Below, one piece after another: positions 56,275 through 64,000 of a stretch of DNA of 64,000 nucleotides (position 1 is the first letter of the stretch; each line of letters starts with the position of its first letter). This stretch comes from Emydura subglobosa (Eukaryota > Chordata > Testudines > Chelidae): the NCBI GenBank assembly GCA_007922225.1, contig ML679941.1:53882235-53946234 (forward strand). Reading direction: 5' to 3'. The position numbers and the translations under genes were made by a program. The notes under the pieces are model-generated. The model saw only the letters and a list, made by a program, of their open reading frames with translations. It made no database searches and was not told where the DNA came from.

Positions 56275-56940
56275 ATCTGCAAACTTGCTGAGGGTGCAAT
56301 CTACCCCATCCTCCAGATCATTAATGAAGATGTTGAACAAAACCGGCCCCAGGACCGACTCCTGGGGCACTCCACTTATTACCAGCTGCCAGCTAGACAT
56401 CAAGCCATTGATCACTACCCGTTGAGCCCGATGATCTAGCCAGTTCTCTATCCATTTTATAGTCCATTCATCCAAACCATACTTCCTTAACTTGCTGATA
56501 AGAATATTGTGAGAGACCGTATCAAAAGCTTTGCTAAAGTCAAGGTATATCACATCCACTGCTTTTCCCACATCCACAGAGCCAATCACCTCTTCATAGA
56601 AGGCAATCAGGTTGGTCATACATGACTTGCCCTTGGCGAATCCATATTGACTGTTCCTGATCACCTTCCTCTCTTCCAAGTGCCTTAAAATGGATTCCTT
56701 GAGGACCTTCTCCATGATTTTTCCAGGGATTGAGGTGAGGCTGACCAGTCTGTAGTTCCCTGGATCCTCTTTCTTCCCTTTCTTGAAGATGGGCACTATG
56801 TTTGCCTTTTTCCAACCATCAGGGACCTCCCCCAGTTGCCACGAGCTTTCAAAGATAATAGCCAATGGCTCTGAAATCACATCAGCCAACTCCCTCAGCA
56901 CCCTAGGATGCATTTCATCTGGCCCCAAGGCCAAAGTAAT
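56275..56940 (-). pseudogene. CR1 ORF2 reverse transcriptase, split in the catalytic motif
   Basis: 220 codons are open from [21 protein letters not shown]. Motifs in order: [22 protein letters not shown] (residues 41-62), YGFAKGKSC (97-105), motif [14 protein letters not shown] (130-142) with Asp132, then [20 protein letters not shown] (188-207), where the usual Gly after Q is Glu. Reading ends at KFAD (217-220): Asp220 is the first Asp of the ADD motif, and its codon (56275-56277) touches the LTR. The second Asp codon resumes at 54971-54973. The element is 5'-truncated before the endonuclease. After Asp220 the ORF runs on only into LTR sequence. Confidence 0.9.
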
Positions 56941-59019
56941 ACAGTAAATTGGAAAAGTTAATAGATGTTTTGTAAGAGTGATGTGTAGCTGAAGAGATGC
57001 TTCCAGGAAAGTTAAACTCAGCTGAAATCCCCCCCGGAAGGCTCACAGAATGACAGACACAGATTTCTGTCAGCATGGCATGCAATCTAGAGGTGCAATC
57101 TAGAGGAGTTGAAAATGAGCAGTGTATAGAGAGAAAGAGATCCTGCTCATTTGGGCAGGGAAGTGTGGCAATGGAGCTAGAATCTTTGGGCTCAGCGGTT
57201 TGTAGGTGTGAGATATTTTGTTTTTATTCATTTATTGATTGAGGCTTTTTTTTTTTTTTTGGGGCCACATACCCACTGATATCACAGCCCAGGCAGTTCC
57301 ATAGCGCATGGAGAAGACAGGCCAACTGCCACGCTGAGAAATCAGCAGAGATTTCTGATCAATTTATTTCCCTCCATGCATTTTAAAGCAGGGCTGTTTA
57401 TTAGGGGAAGGAAGCCCATACACCAAGCCTGCACCTTACCAGCAGAAGGGAAAAAAAAGAAAGAGATAAGTGTTGTCATTATTATTTTTGGGAGATCCTT
57501 TAATACTCTCGTGAAGGGAGCCAGTACCCTAACCTAGACAAAACCATATTCCATGCTCAGGATAGTTTCAGAGTAACTCCACTGAAGCCAGGTTTACTCC
57601 TCCGTAACTCAGATTAGAATGTAGCCCTAATCTCTTTTGGATCTCCCATCCTTGCCCCTGTGATCACTATCTACATGGTTATTGTATATTCCTATGATTA
57701 ACTATAGCATGCAAGAAGCTTTTGTTCTTTCCCCCAATATACTAAATATAAATATAAAACAAAGTCATTTACGTTAGATGGATAGAGCAACAACCAATGA
57801 AGAGCTCAGGTGGTTCACATTGCATTGTGCAGAATCTTATAGGAGAAATGTTTCAAATTAATGCTGTGATATTGTGCAGTTTGAGTCATGCTACATGAAC
57901 AGCCTACACACTTTGGTGTGTGTTAAGCCAAAGAACATTTACTTTTAAAGTGTGGATTTAAAATAATGCTTTAAAATGACTTGAGCCAGAATCCTGGTTG
58001 GTTCTAGCCTGCAGGCCATTGTGCAATTTCAGATTTATCCTTTATGAGCAAGAGTTAAGAAATTAGACAGCCTATCATATTACAGCCATTCTGAATTTCA
58101 GTGGTTTTGTCCCACCCCATATACTTTCATTTTCACTCTGACCTCAGGAGATTGTTATCATTCATTCTCAGCTTCCCTTTATCTGATATTTGTTTAGTCA
58201 TGCTGTTTGTGCTGCTTAATATCACAGTTAGATTGTTAAAAGCCAAATTACTGGTGTAGATTAGCATGCTCTTAAAGTCAGTGGAGCGGTATGGAATTAC
58301 ATTTATTTACTTTCCCTATTGGTTGATACACTCAGATTAAGACTTTTAAAGCAGACTTTAGGGAGTATAAGGGAAAATACCATATGTATCTAAATCTCCT
58401 AGTTTGCTTTGAAAATCTCAGCTGTATTGTGTCATACTCTGTCCCAGTATACCACTGAAATGGTTCTCACCAAAGTCTCTAATGACCTCTTCCAGGCCAT
58501 ACTCTGTCCTCATCCTCCTTGACCCATTGGCCACTTTCACTGTAATGGATTACCCTCGTCCTCTTGATATCTTATCCTACCTTGCTTTTTATGACTCATT
58601 CCTCTCTTGGTTCTTCTCATACCTCGCTAATAGCACTTTCAGGGTGTTGTTCAGAGGATCTTCACCTCCTGGTGACCTGTCTTAACTCCAAGATCTTAAA
58701 AAACATAATATTAAAGAAGCTGTATTATATTAAATAAGTTATATTAAAGATTATCTGTATATGCATTTCAGAATGATTATGATGATCGGTGGGCAAATGC
58801 CACCTCACATGCTTCCTTTTGGTGAACTATTATGCATAGATTCGATCCAGGGTATCCCTGTAAAACTCCTTGTGCCCCCTGTGCCCTCTGCCAGTTGGCA
58901 CCAAGTGGTACCTGGGTCATAATGACCTGAAATATTTTAGACCTACCAGTATCTCCTTCGGGAAGATGGAACACTACCTGATAACTTAGGCGTGCATGTA
59001 AGCTGCATATTGTTTGTCA
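56941..59019. other. No gene seen
   Basis: AT-rich with T14 at 57247-57260. 58250-58300 has a GTGTAGATTAGCATG/GTGGAGCGGTATGGAATTACA fold-back of the kind seen at 52.8 kb. No coding signal. Confidence 0.35.
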
Positions 59020-59990
59020 TAGAGTTTAAGACCAGAAGGGACCACCAGATCATCCAGTCTGACCTCCTGTACATCACAGGTCACCAACACCACCTAGCGC
59101 CTAAACCCAACAACTGAAATGAGACCAAAGTATTACAGTCCACAGGACACTGTTATGTGCCACAGGCAGAGAATAGGAAAGACTGAGGTGCACAAATACA
59201 CAAGGCCCCTGCAATGGAAGGGAAATGATCAAGTGAGATATACACAGATACTCCCGGCAAGTGACCCGCATCCAAAAAAAATCCCAAGGTCATTGCCGAT
59301 ATGACTAGGGAAAAATTCCTTCCTGACCTCACATATGGTGGTCAGTTAGATCCTGAGCATAGGAGCAGAAACCAGCCAGCCACGCACATGACAGAATGCT
59401 CAGTACCTCTTCAGAGACCTGAGTCCCCACCATCCAGTGTCCCATCTCCAGCTGTTGCCATCCTTAACGCTTCAGAGGAAGGAGATTTAAAAAAAAAAAT
59501 ACATGGGGGTGGAGGTGTCTCCCTGCAGGTGACCAGCTAAAACTCTGAAGCCTGAGCTTTTGGGAACCTAAGACATAAACTGGAAGTGAGCTCCAGCACA
59601 GCTGAGCCCTGACCTCCCATGATCACATACAATCCTGTCATACAATCCCACTCATAATTTGTCCAGCACTCTCTTAAAACTTAATTAAGTTGTTTGCCCC
59701 CACAACTCCTAATAGTAGGTTGTTTCAGAACTTCATCCCTCTGATGGTTAGAAACCTTCTAATTTCCAGCCTGAATTTGTTCATGGCCAATTAATATCCA
59801 TTTATTCTTGTGCTAACATTTATCATTAGCTTAAATAGCTATTCACCCTCCCTAGTCTTTAACCCTCTAATGTATTTATAGACAACAATTATATCCCCTG
59901 TCAGTTTCCTTTTTTGCTACACTAACGAAGCCAAGGTCTTCCTGTCTCCTCTCATATGATCTGTTTTCTCTGAAATGCTACTGTTCCAAA
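59020..59990 (-). mobile_element. CR1 LINE 3' half, minus strand
   Basis: GTTTAAGACCAGAAGGGACCACCAGATCATCCAGTCTGACC is the reversed 3' end. 3' UTR follows to about 59640, then decayed C-terminal ORF2 (complement of LNELQIGNKLF-like and of RLRRLSWLRYAKKET-type segments) to about 59990. Truncated, old copy. Confidence 0.75.
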
Positions 59991-60785
59991 TAAATAGTAT
60001 CTTGATTTATGAAAGCTGTCTGGTCAATAGATAACCCTGTAATTGCCTCTTAGAGAACAGAACTGCAGGTGCTGAACTGAAGTCAGATCTACAGAGGTGA
60101 TCACAATGAATTACAGGGTATGTCTACACAGCAATGTAAGCTCATGTTAGTGGAACTTGAGTTAGCTGACTCTGGGTTAGAGAACCCATGGCTTGAGCAT
60201 CTACATTGATTATTAACCCTACATTAATAATTTTCTAACCTGGGCTCAAACCTGGCTCTCTTAGCAGTCACCTGCGGCACTCAGATTTGAGTCAAACCAG
60301 ACGTATCCCAGAGGCCCTGGAGCCCTCCTGAAATGTGGCCTCTTTAGCCCTTTATGTGGTGAACTGTGGGAGAACTTGACTGTCTACCTTGCACATTACA
60401 GGAAGTTTGAACAGATGTCAATGCAGCCTGCTGAGCAGCCATTTTGGTCAGTGCGCTCTCAGCTATTAAGAGCCAGCAACATGGGGGAGGTGCCTTTTGA
60501 AGACCTTCTCTTGCTTGCACTTTCACTCCTGTGTCAGGAAAAAGGCAGAGCTTCCGTGAGATGCTGGTAGACCTTTCGGGGCATTTTCTGACCATTGAAT
60601 GCACCTGATGGAGCTTATGATGGAGCTGGAGGAAAAAGAGGAAGAGGACATGGACATGGCAGACTCACACTGACTGATGCTGCTCATGACACTAAGTATA
60701 TCCATTGATGCTCCTATATACACCAGCACAGGGCCACAAGCACAGACTGGTGGGACCACGTCATGCAGACCTGGGATGACCAGCA

Positions 60786-61657
60786 ATGGTTCCAGAACTT
60801 TTGCACAAGGAAAGCTGCATTTCTGGAGTTTTTGTGCATTGCTTGTGCCAACCCTCCAACATAAAGACACACAAATGGGCAACCATCCTGGTCCAAAAGC
60901 AGGTTGCTGTAACTATCTGCAAGCTGGCTATCCCAGACTGCTACCGGTCCATTGCCAACCAGTTTGGTGTTGGAATGTCAACTGTAAAGTGGTAGCAGAG
61001 GTTTCTGAGGCAGTCTGGTGTGTGGTTTACCCTTGAGGTGGCAGGCATAAAAGATATTCCTGAAGTAATTGTTGGCTTTGGGAGAATTAGGTTTCCAAAC
61101 TGTGCTGGAGCCATTGATGGGACTCATGTGTCCATAGGTCTACCTCCTCAAGGAGCACATGAGCGCACAAACTGCAAAGGCTATTACTCCATTGTAACGC
61201 AGGCCCTTATGGACCACAGATGGCGATTTATGATTGTCAACGTGGGCTGCACTGGAAAAGTTTATGATGCCAGGGTTTTCACCATTCAAGAGACTACATT
61301 CATAGACAGGCTGGGACTGTATTCCCAGCAAATGACATTGTCATAAATGGAGTTACTGTACCCATCGCTATTCTGGGGGACTCCACAAACCCCTTTTGCC
61401 TTGGCTTATGAAACCATACCCAGATTTCAGTGGCCCTGGGGAGAAGACAGTCTAATTACACTGTCAGCAGGGATAGAATAGTTGATTGTGCTTTTGGCAG
61501 ATTGAAATCCCATTGGAGATGTCTACAGACCCATGCCAATACCAGTGTCATTAATTCTGTCCATATTACTGTGGCTTGCTGTGCATGTCACAATTTTGGT
61601 GAAGGCAGAGGTGAGCCATTTCCCCCTGAATGGACCTATGCAGCAAAGGGTCACTGA
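60786..61657 (+). pseudogene. HARBI1-like transposase of element B
   Basis: The DDE_Tnp_4 family excises and inserts Harbinger elements. One frame from 60786 reads WATILVQKQVAVTICKLAIPDCYRSIANQFGVGMSTVKW (helix-turn-helix-like front), then a TAG at 60993. It resumes in the same frame as QRFLRQSGVWF and continues through DIPEVIVGFGRIRFPNCAGAIDGTHV (first catalytic Asp), ERTNCKGYYSIVTQALMDHRWRFMIVNVGCTGKVYDARVF to 61346. A 1-base insertion near 61312 shifts the frame: NDIVINGVTVPIAILGDS (second Asp), a TGA, then DRIVDCAFGRLKSHWRCLQTH (third acid region) and ACHNF to 61657. So one stop, one frameshift and a second stop kill it. Length (about 290 codons) suits the family. A longer N-terminus may begin near 60600. 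Confidence 0.85.
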
Positions 61658-62080
61658 ATAGTATGCTCAGACAGAAAGCATGCCTACCACAGCTCCAGCT
61701 GAATGTACCCAGGCAAAAGAAGTCAGGAATGCTATGCACTCCCACATTACGGACTTCCATGATCCAGTGGAATAGAGAGAATAGTACCTGTATGAATGTG
61801 CTTGTAGGGTGGGGAGGATGCGACTCATTGACTGTAGGGGGGTTGATTGCCATGCAATGTATTTATGAACGACATGGCCACATATCAAAGAAGAGCAGGA
61901 TTTATTCACAGCATAGATTAATGTAAGGAAGTGATTGAAGCATGGCTGAATGTAAACAACTGTACTGAGGAATAGTGTTTGCATACAATGTCCTCATTGC
62001 CCCGATCGTGTGTTTACATTTATTATTTTGAATACTCATGTATGATGTGAAGCAGCGATAACACTATATTTTCTTGATAA

Positions 62081-62096
62081 AATAAAAAGCTTTATT
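62081..62096. terminator. Nearly palindromic double poly(A) signal
   Basis: AATAAAAAGCTTTATT contains AATAAA for the plus-strand transposase and TTTATT (AATAAA on the minus strand) for the Myb-like gene. The two signals overlap within 16 bp. Confidence 0.65.
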
Positions 62097-62463
62097 TATA
62101 ACCATGTATTAGAAAAGTACAACATTCACCCATTGCCAGGCAGGCCAGCTGTCATTACCACACCAAAACACCTGTAATAACAGAACCTTAAAAAAACCCA
62201 AGTACATTGAACAAGTGCGAACAGTGAAACCATGTACAAGACAGAAACCCCTTACTGTTGCATGTCCCCTAGCCCCTATTCTCCTTTCCATTTTTTCCCC
62301 ATTTGCCATACACTAGGCAATGTGGGAGGGGGATGGATGCATCCACAGGAAGCAGGTAATTATGGAGAACTGCATGGGGCAAAGCTGCCCTGGCCAGCTG
62401 CTTATGGCCATTAGCCATTACGGTATTAATAAACATTCAAATGGATCCAGAAACTTAGCAGGC

Positions 62464-63050
62464 TCAGGAAAAACATCTGTCCCTTCTGTGTCTGCTGCAG
62501 GCTCCACAGCTGGCTGTTCCTTGAGGGGCCATCAAACAGCTCCTGTGAGTATGGCCCAGAATGTGCTGCTGCTCTTGCTCCAAAACCACCTCAGAGACTG
62601 GTTTCAGCATCAGAGTGAATTCATTGTCCTCACCCAGTATCTGCTGCTGGGTCTCATCTGTCCCCATGCTGGATTCTGGGGCCAGCAAAGCACCATCCCG
62701 GTTGAGCAGGTTGTCATGTACCACCCTGGTGCAGTGCACAGCACCCGGTCAAACTCCTCATAAAACCGGCATGATGTTGACGAGTTGGGCAATTGTACGT
62801 CTCTGGTCCCTGTTTTTTCTGTACTCACTCTTGAGCTGCTTAATCTGCTCCCTGTACTGGTCACCAGTCCAGCAATGCTGCTTCTTCACTATCTGCTGGT
62901 ATGAGTGGTCATTCCTGGTGCTCTCACAAAAGTCCACAGTTTTGCTGGCCTCACACCACAGATTTGTGAAAATCTGGCTGTGCTCCCATGGCCATGAAGC
63001 CATGCATTGCAAAAAGTTTGTTCAGTTCAATCTCCATTGCACATACTGAA
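62464..63050 (-). pseudogene. Myb/SANT-like partner of element B
   Basis: Minus strand. The Myb-like domain is at 62758-63012: AWPWEHSQIFTNLWCEASKTVDF-type helix 1-2, then CWTGDQYREQIKQLKSEYRKNRDQ, the QCR.KIK.LK.EY recognition helix with Tyr in place of Cys. Frames switch twice (62610-62864 and 62464-62739), giving a middle EEFDRVL and an acidic C-terminus EDNEFTLMLKPVSEVVLEQEQQ. Partner proteins of this kind bind element ends and recruit the transposase. It faces the transposase as in element A. Several frameshifts; inactive. Confidence 0.75.
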
Positions 63051-63438
63051 GGCTCTCTGATGGTGTTTGCAGCTCTGTGGTCAGAAGACAATGGAAGGGT
63101 TAAACACTGCCTCGCCAAGCTGCTGCACTACACCAAGGCGGGCTGCTTCCCTTTCCCTGGAGATAACTGGAGATTCTTGGGATAGAGAAGACAAAGGAAG
63201 TTGGCCCATGGGATTGTGGGATACTTCCGGCAGACTCCCAGGATCCAAGTCGAGAGGACTGCATCTACATTGCAAAGCAATAGGGCTCTAACCCTGACTC
63301 CTAGTTTGACCTGAGCTCAAACCCTCTAGGTTCGTAGGCTCCTGGGACTCTAGGTACAAGACCACGTCTGAGAGATTTGTGTGTAGATGGAAGGGGGGTT
63401 TGGGCTCAAGCCTGAGTCTGAATGTAGACGTACCCACA

Positions 63439-64000
63439 AGGGTCTTCAACCTAAGGCTCCACTCTGGAGGAAAAGAATCACAAGATTCTGCCCAAAAGAA
63501 GGTGATGGCTGGAGACCTCAGAGTAAAGTGGGGTACCTTTGAGGAAAGGAGTCAGCGGTGCAGTTAACTCAGAAACTGTAACAGGTGCTTTTGAAAATCC
63601 CACTAGGTGCCTAATGATACAGATAGCTTTGTAATTCTGGCCCCTATTATGTAGTATTCTTCCTTTGATATATATGTAATCTTGGGGCGAACGTCAAAGG
63701 TGATGTGATTCCTACAACTTGCTGTTACAAGCTTTTCTTGCTACATTCTTCTCTTTTGACCCCTCTGCATGGGAATTACACTATAGAATCCCTTATATTT
63801 CATTAGACACAGCGGGACCAAATTCAGAAATAATGTGTAAAAGGTAGAGACTAGAGACCTAGGCCACTGTGGTTGGGGTGAATGCAAGGCAGAGAGTCTT
63901 ACTTCCTTGCAGTATGCCCTCAAGTGGCTCTAAACATTCTAAACTAACGCCACATAAAGAAGATGAAATGAACATGTTATAGAAGGGTTTAGAAAGTTGA
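63439..64000. other. No gene seen
   Basis: Flank beyond element B; AT-moderate with a GTGCTTTTGAAAATCCCACTAGGTG fold-back arm at 63580 whose partner was not found. Nothing coding. Confidence 0.3.

Larger units (their letters stand above)
60116..63435. mobile_element. PIF/Harbinger transposon B, full length with TIRs and 3-bp duplication
   Basis: The left end GGGTATGTCTACACAGCAATG and reversed right end GGGTACGTCTACATTCAGACT agree at 12 of the first 13 bases. Flanking 3-bp repeat ACA (60113-60115 and 63436-63438) fits Harbinger integration, though ACA is not the common TWA. The length is 3320 bp. It holds a transposase on the plus strand and a Myb/SANT-like partner on the minus strand, meeting at paired poly(A) signals. 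Both genes carry disabling changes, so it is not autonomous now, but it is the better-preserved of the two copies. Confidence 0.9.

Overview
This looks like nuclear DNA from a sauropsid, most probably a turtle. No bacterial operons, phage genes or organellar genes are visible, and I recognise no exon of an ordinary host gene. The turtle call is an inference from repeat content: many CR1 LINE pieces on both strands, PIF/Harbinger elements with their MITEs, hAT-type MITEs with 8-bp target duplications, a split MIR SINE, and an old Ty3/gypsy element of the Gmr1 type. I judged this from memory of such families, without a database search. A crocodilian or other reptile is not excluded.

Layout. 1-3280: the larger part of a PIF/Harbinger transposon, its left end outside the window, with a Myb/SANT-like partner gene (+) facing a decayed HARBI1-like transposase (-). 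3.3-12 kb: mostly AT-rich sequence without genes, with one small hAT MITE (exact 8-bp duplication), a small palindrome and a GC-rich inverted repeat. 12-18.3 kb: a LINE ORF2 fragment, a tRNA-like palindromic SINE cluster, GC-rich repeats, several MITEs and one LTR-like segment. 18.3-29.8 kb: sparse, with a 3' half of CR1 (+) and two hAT MITEs with clear target duplications. 29.8-36.4 kb: a repeat with a 54-bp x3 array, a MIR interrupted by about 0.7 kb, and a Harbinger MITE that has swallowed about 0.65 kb. 36.4-38.9 kb: CR1 pieces (-).

40364-45641 holds an almost complete but dead LTR retrotransposon. Its order is LTR - gag (zinc knuckle) - protease - integrase - reverse transcriptase - RNase H remnant - LTR. 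Integrase lies upstream of RT, the Copia-like order known in the Gmr1 group of Ty3/gypsy elements. 54.1-56.9 kb is a rather young CR1 (-) whose RT frame is split by a 1.3-kb TG...CA insertion. The insertion falls between the two aspartates of the RT catalytic motif and is flanked by a 4-bp duplication. 60116-63435 is a second, full-length PIF/Harbinger element with matching TIRs and a 3-bp duplication, again with convergent transposase and Myb-like genes that meet at opposed polyadenylation signals.

How things work together: the only protein systems here are selfish ones. Harbinger transposase and its Myb-like partner are known to cooperate in nuclear import and end recognition. The short Harbinger-type MITEs at 34.3, 38.2 and 48.6 kb share the GGGTATGTCTACAC-type end and were probably moved by such machinery. 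The CR1 and Gmr1 copies are all inactivated. I see no convincing new biological system. The most unusual items are the Gmr1 domain order, the LTR inside the CR1 catalytic motif, a 38-bp identity shared between two unrelated-looking repeats (2356-2393 and 4575-4612), and a set of short fold-back palindromes.
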